Assembly: GCF_003425685.1 (NCBI RefSeq)
Contig: NZ_QJKM01000004.1
Span: forward strand, 310,001 to 374,000
Direction of reading: 5' to 3'
Source of the DNA: Rhizobium terrae
Lineage (GTDB): Bacteria; Pseudomonadota; Alphaproteobacteria; Rhizobiales; Rhizobiaceae
Length of the DNA: 64,000 nucleotides
A program made the position numbers and the translations under genes. Below are positions 41,112-50,055 of the stretch, piece by piece (position 1 is the stretch's first letter; every line of letters begins with the position of its first letter). Under the pieces are notes generated by a model. It was not told the DNA's origin. It did no database searches and worked only from the letters and a program-made list of their open reading frames with translations.

Positions 41112-41615
41112 TCAGCGCTTCGGATGCCTGAAGACCAGGTCCACCGGATCTTCGCGCGGCGCCGCTGCATCCACCGCTGCGCCCAGGCGTTCCGCCAGCC
41201 GGCGGGAACGGATATTGTCGGGATGAATGTAGCTGACAAGCGTCTCCAGGCGTCGCACGTCGAAGGCCCAGTCCCGCAGCGCCGTCGCGGCTTCGAAGGC
41301 ATATCCCTTTCCCTCGGCCTCCGGATAGACGAGCCAGCCCAGTTCGTGTTCGGGAAACAGCGGCCCGGAATTGATTCCCACCTGCCCAAGACACAGACCG
41401 GTCTCGCGGTGTTCCATCATCAGCGCCCCATGCCCCATCAGCGCCCATTGCGCGATGTCGTGGCAGAACATTCCCCATGCGGTCTGGCGCGAATGCGGCC
41501 CTCCCATATAGACGGACCGGCCGGAAAGCATCAGGTCCGCATAAGTGGGCCAGTCCTCCATCCGCTGCGGACGGAGGACCAGCCGTTCGGTCTCCATGGT
41601 CGGTATTTCGAACAT
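41112..41615 (-). CDS. GNAT-family N-acetyltransferase (RimJ/RimL type)
   Basis: 167 residues. 'METERLVLRPQRMEDWPTYA' is the typical RimJ/L start, and the acetyl-CoA loop region is 'ELGWLVYPEAEGKGYAFEAATALRDWAF' with 'SYIHPDNIRSRRLAERLGA' at the C-terminal part. It probably acetylates a protein N-terminus or small amine; the substrate is unknown. It lies downstream of the pyk terminator on the same strand, as a separate unit. Confidence 0.87.
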   Translation of the reverse strand: MFEIPTMETERLVLRPQRMEDWPTYADLMLSGRSVYMGGPHSRQTAWGMFCHDIAQWALMGHGALMMEHRETGLCLGQVGINSGPLFPEHELGWLVYPEAEGKGYAFEAATALRDWAFDVRRLETLVSYIHPDNIRSRRLAERLGAAVDAAAPREDPVDLVFRHPKR

Positions 41616-41663
41616 CCCGATATCCCCTTGCCCGCAAATCCCGCTTCGACGGGGACCAGGAGC

Positions 41664-41697
41664 AAAAAGGGCTGCAGCAGCCAGCGCCCTGCAGCCC
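41664..41697 (-). terminator. Rho-independent terminator of pyk
   Basis: Read on the minus strand: 9-bp stem GGGCTGCAG/CTGCAGCCC followed by TTTTTGC. It starts about 65 bases after the pyk stop. Confidence 0.85.
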
Positions 41698-41763
41698 GAT
41701 CTTAACGGTCGGAACCATCCGGGAAAAAGAGCCCGCCCGGATGTTCCTCGGTCTTCGTGTGCC

Positions 41764-43203
41764 TCAGATGCCGGTCTGGCCGTCCGAGCCGATATAGGCG
41801 ATGCGCAGCATGTTTGTAGCGCCCGGCGTGCCGAGCGGCACGCCGGCCGAGATGATGATGCGGTCGCCGGGTTTGCCGAACCCTTCCGAAACCGTAATGC
41901 GGCAGGCGCGGTTCACCATGTCGTCCAGATCGATCGCATCCTGAGTGACGACGCAGTGCATGCCCCAGCAGATCGAAAGCCGCCGCGCCGTATGAACGAT
42001 CGGCGAAAGCGCGATGATGGGCACGTTGGGGCGTTCGCGGGAGGCGCGCAGGCCGGTCGTGCCCGAGGAAGTATAAGTGACGATCGCCGACAGCCGCAGC
42101 GTCTCGGCAATCTGGCGGGCAGCAAGCGAGATCGCGTCCGCGCCGGTCGCCTCGGGCGTGGCGCGCTGCGCGTAGATGATGCTCGGATAAAGCGGATCCT
42201 GCTCGACCGTCGTGGCAATCGACGCCATCATCGAAACAGCCTCGACCGGATACTGGCCGGATGCGGATTCGGCAGACAGCATGATCGCGTCGGCACCTTC
42301 GAAAACGGCGATCGAGACGTCGGAGACTTCCGCGCGGGTCGGCACCGGTGAAGTGATCATCGATTCGAGCATCTGCGTTGCGACGACGACGGGCTTGCCG
42401 GCACGCCGACAGGAACGGGTCAGTTGCTTCTGGATGCCGGGCACGGCTTCGATCGGCATTTCGACGCCGAGATCGCCCCGCGCCACCATGACGGCGTCGG
42501 AAAGCTCGATGATCTCGTCGATACGTTCCAGCGCCTGCGGTTTCTCGATCTTCGACATGATGCCGACGCGGCCGCGGGCGATCTTGCGCACTTCGGCAAG
42601 GTCGTCCGGACGCTGAACGAAGGACAGCGCCACCCAGTCGACGTCCCCGGTCGCCAGCACGGCATCGAGATCGGCGCGGTCCTTGTCGGTCAGCGCGCCG
42701 ACGCCGAGCAGCGTGTCCGGCAGGCTGACGCCCTTGCGGTCGGAAATACTGGTTCCGGCGATCACAGTGCAGACGATGCTCTTGCCGTCGGTCTTTTCGG
42801 CCCTCAGCGCCAGCTTGCCATCGTCGATCAGCAGGCGGTGTCCGGGCTTCACCGCTTCGAGAATTTCCGGATGCGGCAGGAAGACACGCTTCTCGTCGCC
42901 CGGTTCGTCCTTGTTGTCGAGCGTGAAGGTCTGGCCGGGGCTGAGCGTCACCTTGCCGGCCGCGAATTTACCTACCCTGAGCTTCGGCCCCTGCAGGTCG
43001 GCGAGAATGCCGATGGGCCGTCCCGTACGGGCTTCCACGGCCCGGATGCGGCTGATCAGCGTGCGCATCAGCTCATGGCTCGAATGGCTCATGTTGATGC
43101 GGAAGAGATCAGCCCCTGCCTCGTGCAGCTTCTGGATCATCTCCTCTTCGGAAGACGCCGGGCCGAGCGTGGCAAGAATCTTAACTTTACGGTTGCGCCT
43201 CAT
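41764..43203 (-). CDS. pyk: Pyruvate kinase
   Basis: 479 residues. It makes pyruvate and ATP from phosphoenolpyruvate. 'KILATLGPASSEEEMIQKL', 'FRINMSHSSHE', 'ILADLQGPKLRVG', 'SKIEKPQALERIDEII', 'VMVARGDLGVEMPIE' and the Mg/K site 'LESMI...RAEVSDVSIAVFEGADAIMLSAESA' are complete. The ATG at 43203 overlaps the TGA of the DUF1036 gene (TGATG), so the two genes are coupled. An operator-like dyad lies upstream of that operon. Confidence 0.96.
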   Translation of the reverse strand: MRRNRKVKILATLGPASSEEEMIQKLHEAGADLFRINMSHSSHELMRTLISRIRAVEARTGRPIGILADLQGPKLRVGKFAAGKVTLSPGQTFTLDNKDEPGDEKRVFLPHPEILEAVKPGHRLLIDDGKLALRAEKTDGKSIVCTVIAGTSISDRKGVSLPDTLLGVGALTDKDRADLDAVLATGDVDWVALSFVQRPDDLAEVRKIARGRVGIMSKIEKPQALERIDEIIELSDAVMVARGDLGVEMPIEAVPGIQKQLTRSCRRAGKPVVVATQMLESMITSPVPTRAEVSDVSIAVFEGADAIMLSAESASGQYPVEAVSMMASIATTVEQDPLYPSIIYAQRATPEATGADAISLAARQIAETLRLSAIVTYTSSGTTGLRASRERPNVPIIALSPIVHTARRLSICWGMHCVVTQDAIDLDDMVNRACRITVSEGFGKPGDRIIISAGVPLGTPGATNMLRIAYIGSDGQTGI

Positions 43204-43676
43204 CAATTCTGGCCTTCTTGTGTACCGGGCGTGTCCGAAAGCTGGACCATCCAGCTTCCCTGACGGCCCGTGTCATATTCCTTGAAGCCCATGCGCTGGA
43301 AGCCACGGGCGAAACAATCGTTGACGCCGACGATCTTGAACTCGTTTTCCGCGACGCACATGTTGACATTGCCGGTCCAGCGGCCGCCGCGGGCCGCATC
43401 CTCGGCATAGAGATAATAATAACGCGACTGCAGTTCGCCTTCGATCAGCGTCGCGCAGGTGGAGGCCGGAACCTGCCACCAGCCTTCGGTCGTCCAGCCT
43501 TCCGCAGCCCGGTAGCCGATCGCCACGCCGACGAGGTTCTGGGTGCCGTTGCAGACGCGGAAATCCGCATGCGCGGCACCGGCGGTAAAGAGCGGCACGC
43601 CGGCAACCACGATGGCAATCAGGGCCGGGACGGAAACGAAGGAACGGAGAGCGGCTTTGGGGGATTTTTTCGACAC
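43203..43676 (-). CDS. DUF1036 exported protein
   Basis: 157 residues. A signal peptide ('FVSVPALIAIVVAGVPLFTAGAAHA') precedes 'FRVCNGTQNLVGVAIGYRA', 'GWWQVPASTCATLIEGEL' and 'SRYYYLYAEDAARGGRW', the DUF1036 pattern with conserved Cys pairs that probably form disulfides in the periplasm. Pairing of DUF1036 with pyk is common in Rhizobiales, but no link in function is known. It is the first gene of the operon. Confidence 0.85.
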   Translation of the reverse strand: MSKKSPKAALRSFVSVPALIAIVVAGVPLFTAGAAHADFRVCNGTQNLVGVAIGYRAAEGWTTEGWWQVPASTCATLIEGELQSRYYYLYAEDAARGGRWTGNVNMCVAENEFKIVGVNDCFARGFQRMGFKEYDTGRQGSWMVQLSDTPGTQEGQN

Positions 43677-43745
43677 GGTTTCCGTCAGGACTCCATGGTT
43701 ATTCGTGAAGCACTTTCTTCGCGCGGCGGAGTCCGAAAGTCAACG

Positions 43746-43767
43746 AAAGTCTAATCGATTAGTCTTT
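43746..43767. promoter_or_regulatory. Operator-like palindrome upstream of the DUF1036-pyk operon
   Basis: AAAG-T-CTAATCGATTAG-T-CTTT: a perfect 12-bp palindrome CTAATCGATTAG with four more matched bases on each side after one mismatch. The core AATCGATT has the central CG of LacI-family operators. It is about 70 bases upstream of the DUF1036 start and 120 bases upstream of the divergent amidohydrolase gene. Confidence 0.55.
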
Positions 43768-43886
43768 GTCACCCCTGCAACCGACACCGATCCCACGCCG
43801 GACACGGCTTGCGCCGCTCGGCTCCCCATGCCATCAACACTGCTCCCCGGATCACCTCCAACCCTCGACCGGCTTTCTCGACCGTC

Positions 43887-44678
43887 ATGCAGGACTTCAT
43901 TCCTTTTGAGATCATAGAAGGCGATTATGACAGCGGCATGGTGCTTGTCGCCGACCACGCGATGAACCGGCTGCCCGCCGCCTACGGCAGTCTCGGCCTG
44001 CCCGAGAGCGCCTTCCATCGCCACATCGCCTACGATATCGGCATCGAAGGATTGACGCGAACACTTGCCGCCATGCTCGGCGTTCCGGCGGTGCTCGGCT
44101 GCTTTTCCCGTCTTCTGATCGATCCGAACCGCGGCGAGGACGACCCGACCCTGATCATGAAGATTTCCGACGGAGCCATCATCCCCGGCAATCACCCGAT
44201 CACCGAGGAGGAGTGGGATTTCCGCCTCGACACCTATCACCGGCCCTATCATCGCGCCGTCGAGCGGACGATCGGGAGAGCCGGTTTCGCAGGTCGCGCG
44301 CCGCTGATCCTGTCGCTGCATTCCTTCACGCCCTTCTGGAAGGGAGTTGCGCGTCCCTGGCATGCCGCGGTCCTCTGGGACAATGACGATCGGGCCGTTC
44401 GGCCGTTCCTGCGGCTTCTCGAAGCGCCCGGCGACATCGTGGTCGGCGAAAATGAGCCCTATGACGGCGCGCTGAAGGGCGACAGCATGTACCGGCATTG
44501 CATGATGGCCGGCATACCGCATGCGCTTCTGGAAGTCCGGCAGGACCTGATCGGCGACGAGACCGGTATCGCGGCATGGGCGGAAAGGCTGGCGCCGATC
44601 TTCAAGACGCTCAATGCCGACCCCACATTGCACGAATACAGGATCTTTCCGTCGCGCACCGGCCCCTATCCGGCATGA
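43887..44678 (+). CDS. N-formylglutamate amidohydrolase family protein
   Basis: 263 residues from the ATG at 43887. 'VLVADHAMNRLPAAYGSLGL', 'HIAYDIGIEGLTRTLAAML', 'CFSRLLIDPNRGEDDPTLI', 'YHRPYHRAVERTI', 'LILSLHSFTPFW' and 'EVRQDLIGDE' match the FGase (HutG-like, N-formylglutamate deformylase) family. True HutG acts in histidine degradation, but no hut genes are near, so the substrate may be another N-formyl or N-acyl amino acid. It is followed 25 bases later by the DUF1244 gene. Confidence 0.85.
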   Translation: MQDFIPFEIIEGDYDSGMVLVADHAMNRLPAAYGSLGLPESAFHRHIAYDIGIEGLTRTLAAMLGVPAVLGCFSRLLIDPNRGEDDPTLIMKISDGAIIPGNHPITEEEWDFRLDTYHRPYHRAVERTIGRAGFAGRAPLILSLHSFTPFWKGVARPWHAAVLWDNDDRAVRPFLRLLEAPGDIVVGENEPYDGALKGDSMYRHCMMAGIPHALLEVRQDLIGDETGIAAWAERLAPIFKTLNADPTLHEYRIFPSRTGPYPA

Positions 44679-44703
44679 TCGCGACCATCAGGAGGCTTTT
44701 CCG

Positions 44704-45012
44704 ATGAGCGAACTTTCTAAGGAACAACAGACCGAATTCGAGGCCGCCGCCTTCCGCCGCCTCGTCGCGCATCTGCGCACACGAACCGACGTACAGAACA
44801 TCGACCTGATGAACCTCGCCGGCTTCTGCCGCAACTGCCTGTCCAACTGGTATCGCGACGCAGCCACCGAGGCGGGCGTCGACCTTTCCAAGGATGCCTC
44901 GCGCGAGATCGTCTACGGCATGCCCTATGAGGACTGGAAAAATCTGCACCAGGCAGAGGCTTCCGATGCTCAAAAAGCCGCATTCGAAGTGAACAAGCCC
45001 GCCCACGGTTGA
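44704..45012 (+). CDS. DUF1244 protein
   Basis: 102 residues from the ATG at 44704 (AGGAGG 9 bases upstream). 'AAFRRLVAHLRTRTDVQNID', 'LMNLAGFCRNCLSNWYRDAA' and 'IVYGMPYEDWKNLHQ' are the DUF1244 signature, with the conserved Cys pair in CRNC. Structures of this family show a small helical dimer with a possible metal site. No function is known. It is probably co-transcribed with the amidohydrolase gene upstream. Confidence 0.85.
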   Translation: MSELSKEQQTEFEAAAFRRLVAHLRTRTDVQNIDLMNLAGFCRNCLSNWYRDAATEAGVDLSKDASREIVYGMPYEDWKNLHQAEASDAQKAAFEVNKPAHG

Positions 45013-45097
45013 TCGACCTGCCGATTTGGCTTGACCTTGAGGCACCTTTTCGGCAGTTGACGACCACTCATTCACATTTTCAGATCAGGAGGCCCCG

Positions 45098-45370
45098 ATG
45101 TCTGATGCTCATGGCGTCGCCCGCGACCAACTCCGCGCATTTGTCGAGCGCATCGAAAGACTGGAAGAAGAAAAGAAGACGATCGCCGACGACATCAAGG
45201 ACGTCTACGGCGAAGCCAAGTCCATGGGCTTCGACACCAAGATTCTGAAGAAGGTCATCGCGCTTCGCAAGAAGGACGATCAGGAGCGCATGGAAGAGGA
45301 CCTTATCCTCGACACCTATCTCGCGGCACTCGGCATGATCGAGGGTCCCGGCGAGCAGGACGCCGCCTGA
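45098..45370 (+). CDS. gapR: GapR nucleoid-associated protein (DUF2312)
   Basis: 90 residues. '[20 protein letters not shown]', '[20 protein letters not shown]' and '[20 protein letters not shown]' match DUF2312/GapR almost throughout. In Caulobacter GapR forms tetrameric clamps around overtwisted, A+T-rich DNA ahead of polymerases and helps topoisomerases. AGGAGG is 7 bases before the ATG. A strong terminator follows, so it is the last gene of its unit or a single gene. Confidence 0.93.
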   Translation: MSDAHGVARDQLRAFVERIERLEEEKKTIADDIKDVYGEAKSMGFDTKILKKVIALRKKDDQERMEEDLILDTYLAALGMIEGPGEQDAA

Positions 45371-45398
45371 TCCGCATCGCGCCCTGCATGCCATCCGG

Positions 45399-45422
45399 AA
45401 CCCGCCGTTCGGCGGGTTTTTG
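45399..45422 (+). terminator. Rho-independent terminator of gapR
   Basis: Stem AACCCGCC/GGCGGGTT with loop GTTC, running into TTTTT, 29 bases after the gapR stop. Confidence 0.88.
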
Positions 45423-45499
45423 TTGCTTCGTCGCGCACGGGCGCCAACGCGGGGAAACTTTTACGCAGATCGGGCGTTGCTTTGTCGAAGGAGGACGAC

Positions 45500-46009
45500 A
45501 TGGCCACATCCTACGACTCTCGCGCCCGGAATGCCGCAAACCTCTCCGACACTGAGGTGCTTGCCGAGGCGCACGAACGGGTGGAGGCATTCCTGGAACT
45601 GCTTCGCCGCGGGCATATCGGCAGCGACATGCTGGATACGGACGAACTCCCGTCCGGCAAGGCGTCGCTGGAAGTTGCCTTTCGGCTGGTCATCGCCACC
45701 GAGCCAAGGAAGCAGGCCCGCAGGCGGCTTGCAGCTGCGGGCATGGTCCTTGCGCAGTTTCAGCCGGGCATCGGGGCAAGGACGTCGATCACGCCGGCGC
45801 CGCATGCGAAAACCGGAAATGCGGAAAAGCCCTTTGACCGCGAATTCCGTCCGGTCGATGCGGCCCTCGCCCGGATGGCCAGCGATATCGACAGACTTCA
45901 GAAATTCTTCGTCGAGGCGGAGGCCATGGCCGAGCGCCGTTTCGAGCAGTTCGACATCGGCGCGCCCTTCCGGGAAGACGGAACCTATACCTGGTACGGG
46001 CACCACTGA
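45500..46009 (+). CDS. Conserved hypothetical helical protein
   Basis: 169 residues from the ATG at 45500 (AGGAGG about 5 bases upstream; an in-frame TTG at 45482 is less likely). The protein is helical: 'LAEAHERVEAFLELLRRGHI', 'KASLEVAFRLVIATEPRKQARRRLAAAGMVL' and 'MASDIDRLQKFFVEAEAMAERRFEQF'. The family is not recognised. It lies between gapR and a bidirectional hairpin as a single gene. Confidence 0.55.
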   Translation: MATSYDSRARNAANLSDTEVLAEAHERVEAFLELLRRGHIGSDMLDTDELPSGKASLEVAFRLVIATEPRKQARRRLAAAGMVLAQFQPGIGARTSITPAPHAKTGNAEKPFDREFRPVDAALARMASDIDRLQKFFVEAEAMAERRFEQFDIGAPFREDGTYTWYGHH

Positions 46010-46061
46010 AGCATTCCCGACTTTCGCGACCGATTCTCTACCGACATGATTCCTGAACGAA

Positions 46062-46090
46062 AAGCGTCTCGCAGATCCTGCGAGACGCTT
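46062..46090. terminator. Bidirectional terminator, 13-bp stem
   Basis: AAGCGTCTCGCAG/CTGCGAGACGCTT around ATC. It sits between the convergent ends of the 45500-46009 gene and the DUF882 gene and can serve both; on the minus strand it is followed by TTTTCG. Confidence 0.75.
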
Positions 46091-46134
46091 CGAATTGTTA
46101 CGGCTGACGGCTAAAAATCGGGGGTCGGCTCGGC

Positions 46135-48036
46135 TCAGTTCGAGGGCCCGCTGAACCGGTTGGGATCGATCGCAACCGCCGCGGCGATGGGCTTGAAACC
46201 GCCGCCGGAATAGCTCGCCGAATATTCGCCGTTAAGGGTACGGCTGACGACACGCGGAGCCTTCATGGAGGCCACTGCGTCGGCACGATTGTTGTTGAGC
46301 GCCCACTTGGCGAGCACGTCGCCCGTCAAGGCACCGGCAGTCGCGGCCTGCGGCGCGGCGGGCTGGCCCGTGCGGCTGCCCTTGCCCGGCATCGGAAGCG
46401 CGCCTGCCGAAGCGGCTACCGGAGCCTTCGGCGCGTCGAACCCGTCGCCGAACTGCATGCCTCTGGTCACCGCGGACGGCTGGATGACCTTCGGAGAGAC
46501 GGCAGCGGTCTGCACCGGTTTCTGGATGGGTGCAGGTTGCGGTGCTGGCGGAGCAGCGGGCGTATAAGAGAGGACAGGCGCCGCGGCCGGAGCGGCAGGC
46601 ATTGCCGGACGTTCGGTTTCGACGCTCTGCGCCAATGCCGCAACGAGGGCCGGCGTCAGTTCCTGCTGTTCCGCCGCCGGCGCGGCAGGCTGGGCCGCAA
46701 CAACGGGGGCAGCCGGAGCGGCGGGGCTTGCGGGGCGATGCGCCGGAAGCGGGATGGAAGCCATTTCCTCCGGCATCGGCATGGGGCCGACGGAGGCGGT
46801 CATCACGCTGTTTTCGGCGTCGCCCTTCAGGCCGCGCGGCCCAAGCAGCGTCGGGACCGGAATGTTGTAGGCGGAAAGATCCGCAAAAGTATTGGCGTCG
46901 GGCTGCGGCGCCGGCACGGCAGGCGCGGAAGCCTGCATGGCAAGCGCTTCCTGGGCCGGATTGCGTGCCGGGGAATAGAGCGCCGTCGCAAGGCCGCCGG
47001 GACCGGCATCGGACCGGAAGGCAGGGCGCGAAAGCGGAACCGGAGCGGTGATCGCCTGCGCCTGCGGCTGCGGAGCAGAGGCGACCATGACCGGCGCATC
47101 GTCCTCGTCCTGGGGCGCGGGTTTGGCGGCCGGTGCCGGACGCTGCGCCACGGCCGGCGCGCTGCTTTCTTCGTTGTCTTCCTCTTCGTCGGCACCACCG
47201 CCGCCGAACAGGAAGGCAAGCAGGTTCGGCTGGCGACGCGGCGAAGAGTCGCCGCGGACACCGGCACCCGCCGTGCTGGCGATCTGGATCGAATCGGCGC
47301 CGACGCGCTTCTTGTAGTCCAGCAGCGCCTGCTCATAGCCCGGCAGCGGCTTGCCGTCGGCCGGAAGATGGACCGTATTGCCGTTCGGGAAGATCTGCAC
47401 CAGTTCCTGGCGCGTCATGCGCGGCCAGGCACGCACGCCACCGACATCGAGATGCACGAAGGGGGAACCGGAATTCGGATAAAAGCCCACGCCGCCGACC
47501 TGCATCTGCATGGCAAGCGCGCGCAGCGTCGAAAGCTTCACGCCCGGAATGTAGAAATCCATGGCCTTGCCGAGCATGTGCTGGCTGTTCTTCGCGACGC
47601 CGGTGTTGCGCGAGCGGGTGCGCAGCATGTTGTTGGTGGCGGGAGAACGATAGGCCGAGACGACATGGATATAGTCGGTGGCACCGGAGCGGCGATAGAC
47701 TTCCCAGACGAGATCGAAGAGCCGCGGGTCCATCCTCGCCGGCTCGTTGCGGCGCCAGTCGCGGAGGAACTGGTTGATCTGCTGGAGTCCCTTGGTGTCG
47801 AACCGGCCGTTGCGCTTGAAGGTGATGGTCGCCCTTTCGCCCGTATGCACGAAATAGAGCTTCAGGCTCTTGTCCTGGGCTGATGCAGCGCCCGCGGACA
47901 AGAACAGAACCGGCAACACCGCCAATGCCAGCAGAGCTGCTGCCGCAACGCGCTTGGTGAGATATCCGACAAGCCCGGCCGAACCGCCGCGCCCCTTCTC
48001 ACCCGAAGGCGTTTCTTTTGCATACTGATCCGGCAA
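46135..48036 (-). CDS. Large exported DUF882 (M15-type peptidase-like) protein
   Basis: 633 residues. After a signal segment ('VAAAALLALAVLPVLFLSAG...ASAQ') residues about 55-220 form the DUF882/peptidase M15_3 domain: 'HVVSAYRSPATNNMLRTRS', 'SQHMLGKAMDFYIPG' (His-x6-Asp metal ligands) and 'FVHLDVGGVRAWPRM', the layout of D,D- or L,D-carboxypeptidases such as YcbK. The remaining 400 residues are Pro/Ala/Val-rich low complexity. The start is a TTG (48036) with GGGG about 7 bases upstream; no other in-frame start gives the signal peptide. Likely envelope-located with a wall-related role. Confidence 0.8.
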   Translation of the reverse strand: MPDQYAKETPSGEKGRGGSAGLVGYLTKRVAAAALLALAVLPVLFLSAGAASAQDKSLKLYFVHTGERATITFKRNGRFDTKGLQQINQFLRDWRRNEPARMDPRLFDLVWEVYRRSGATDYIHVVSAYRSPATNNMLRTRSRNTGVAKNSQHMLGKAMDFYIPGVKLSTLRALAMQMQVGGVGFYPNSGSPFVHLDVGGVRAWPRMTRQELVQIFPNGNTVHLPADGKPLPGYEQALLDYKKRVGADSIQIASTAGAGVRGDSSPRRQPNLLAFLFGGGGADEEEDNEESSAPAVAQRPAPAAKPAPQDEDDAPVMVASAPQPQAQAITAPVPLSRPAFRSDAGPGGLATALYSPARNPAQEALAMQASAPAVPAPQPDANTFADLSAYNIPVPTLLGPRGLKGDAENSVMTASVGPMPMPEEMASIPLPAHRPASPAAPAAPVVAAQPAAPAAEQQELTPALVAALAQSVETERPAMPAAPAAAPVLSYTPAAPPAPQPAPIQKPVQTAAVSPKVIQPSAVTRGMQFGDGFDAPKAPVAASAGALPMPGKGSRTGQPAAPQAATAGALTGDVLAKWALNNNRADAVASMKAPRVVSRTLNGEYSASYSGGGFKPIAAAVAIDPNRFSGPSN

Positions 48037-48139
48037 AACGATCCCCGTCCTGTCGACAACGTCCCACGTTGCCTCAAATGACTGTCAAATGCGGTCACAC
48101 GATGGCAAATGTGCCACACATGTACAAGCTTCTCCGGTA

Positions 48140-48156
48140 TAGTCAACAATTGACTA
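48140..48156. promoter_or_regulatory. Palindrome upstream of the DUF882 gene
   Basis: TAGTCAA-CAA-TTGACTA, a perfect 7-bp inverted repeat about 105 bases upstream of the TTG start. On the minus strand its TTGACT could be a -35 box, so a repressor here would block the promoter. Confidence 0.4.
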
Positions 48157-48320
48157 ATCGAAGATTGACAGAGGGTGACAGGACATCCTTGCGTGAAAGT
48201 TAACGATTACTAATTGATATCGCTCGAATAGCGGCAAAGAATGGAGCATGCGTTCTATCGAATGTCTTGAAATTGGGCCGGCCCGTCCGTCTTGAACGCG
48301 GCCGGCTATCAGGGAGAGAT

Positions 48321-49880
48321 CTAGGCAGCTTCCTTCAAGGGATCGTCCGGATCGATGCCATAATCCTTGAGCTTGCGGTAGAGCGTCGAGCGGCCGATGC
48401 CGAGCTTGCGGGCGACCTGGCTCATCTGGCCGCGGTAGAACTTCAGCGCGAAGCGGATCAGTTCCTCCTCCACATCGGCGAGCTTTCTCACCTCGCCGGT
48501 CTCGTCGGTGCTGACAATGATGTTTTCGGCCGTCGGATAGGCTGCGGCGAGCATCGCCTTGGGATCCGGTTTGGCCGCGCGCGCCCTTTCGCTGTTGGAA
48601 AACACCGGCGTGTCGGCAAGCGCCTCGCGTACGGCATGGTCCGATGCGGCGGCCGGCGAGGCGATCGCGGTGGCGGCAAGCTCGGCCGAATGGAATTCCG
48701 GAACCTGGGCGGCGATCTGTGGGAAATCGTCCTCCGTCAGCTCCTCGCCCTCGGCGAGCACCACGGCGCGGAAGACGGCGTTTTCAAGCTGGCGGATGTT
48801 GCCCGGCCAGTCATAGGCGGTCAGGAGCGCCAGCGCGCCGGGACCGACGGTCAGCGTCTTTGCCAGTTTCTGCTCTATGGAGAATCGCTCGGCAAAAACC
48901 CGCACCAGGTGCGGAATATCCTCCTTGCGGCGGCGCAGCGCCGGAATGGTGATCGGGAAGACGTTGAGGCGATAGTAGAGGTCCTCGCGGAAACGCCCCG
49001 CCCGCACCTCTTCGATCAGGTCCTTGTTGGTCGCCGAGATGAGGCGGACATTGACCTTCTGCACCTTTGCGGCCCCGACCGTCTCGATCTCGCCCTGCTG
49101 CACGGCGCGCAGGAGTTTCACCTGCACTTCGAGCGGCAGGTCGCCGATCTCGTCGAGGAAGAGCGTGCCGCCATCGGCTTCGACGAACTTGCCGGTGTGT
49201 TTTTCCGAGGCGCCGGTAAAGGCACCCTTCTCATGACCGAACAGGATGCTTTCCACCAGATTGTGGGGTATGGCGCCGCAGTTCACGGTGATGAAAGGCT
49301 TGCCGGCCCGGTCGCCGTTCGATTGGATGGCGCGGGCGATCATCTCCTTGCCGACACCCGATTCGCCCTCCAGCACCACCGGAATATTGGAATGGGCGGC
49401 CCGCTGGGCGAGATCGATGACGCGCAGCATGTCGGGGCTCGCCGATATGATGTCGCCGAAACCGATGGCGCCGGCGCGCTGGCGGCGGGCCTTGGCCTTC
49501 GATTCCTTCTGGTCGAGCTTCAGCGCATTGGCGATGGAAGCCGCGATCCTCTCCGGCGAGACGGGCTTGACGACGAAATCGAACGCGCCGGCCCGCATGG
49601 CCTGCACGACATATTCGATGCTGCCCTGCCCGGTCTGGACGATGACCGGCGTTTCGATGCCCTGTTCGCGAATGGCGGCGAGGAAGGTCAGGCCGTCCAT
49701 TTCCGGCATCATAAGATCGAGCACGATGACGTTGATGTCGGTCGCCGTCCGCTTCAGGAACTCCAGTGCCGCCAGGCCGTTTTCGGCCAGATGTGCGGCG
49801 TGGCCATAACGCTCCACGGCGTTTTTCAGCAGGCGACGCTGAATTGGATCGTCATCGACAACGAGGATTTGCGCAATCAT
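48321..49880 (-). CDS. Sigma-54-dependent response regulator (NtrC family)
   Basis: 519 residues. A receiver domain (1-120, 'LVVDDDP', phospho-acceptor Asp55 in 'VIVLDLMMPEMDG') is followed by an AAA+ domain with Walker A 'LEGESGVGKEMIARAI', the sigma-54 contact loop 'GAFTGA', 'GGTLFLDEIGDLPL' and 'YDWPGNIRQLENAVFRAV', then a linker and a Fis-type HTH ('LIRFALKFYRGQMSQVARKL' and 'GIGRSTLYRKLKDYGI'). It activates RpoN promoters when phosphorylated. No partner kinase gene is adjacent, so the signal is unknown. Confidence 0.93.
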   Translation of the reverse strand: MIAQILVVDDDPIQRRLLKNAVERYGHAAHLAENGLAALEFLKRTATDINVIVLDLMMPEMDGLTFLAAIREQGIETPVIVQTGQGSIEYVVQAMRAGAFDFVVKPVSPERIAASIANALKLDQKESKAKARRQRAGAIGFGDIISASPDMLRVIDLAQRAAHSNIPVVLEGESGVGKEMIARAIQSNGDRAGKPFITVNCGAIPHNLVESILFGHEKGAFTGASEKHTGKFVEADGGTLFLDEIGDLPLEVQVKLLRAVQQGEIETVGAAKVQKVNVRLISATNKDLIEEVRAGRFREDLYYRLNVFPITIPALRRRKEDIPHLVRVFAERFSIEQKLAKTLTVGPGALALLTAYDWPGNIRQLENAVFRAVVLAEGEELTEDDFPQIAAQVPEFHSAELAATAIASPAAASDHAVREALADTPVFSNSERARAAKPDPKAMLAAAYPTAENIIVSTDETGEVRKLADVEEELIRFALKFYRGQMSQVARKLGIGRSTLYRKLKDYGIDPDDPLKEAA

Positions 49881-50055
49881 GCTTGGCTCCCGGCTACGGT
49901 CATCGTGCCCCCTTTCGGGCTCTTATGCCGCCGGTTGTGCCAGAAAGGCTTGAACATCCCCTTTTGAGAAAGACTTGCATTTTAACGGCTGGCAAGGAAA
50001 ACAGACGCTCCGCCCAGAGTCCGGCCTATAGTCCGGATAGAGAAGGAACCACGCG

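Noticed and set aside
46537..47883. 448-codon plus-strand open frame
   Set aside because: Antisense to the DUF882 gene, Arg/Gly-rich translation without motifs.
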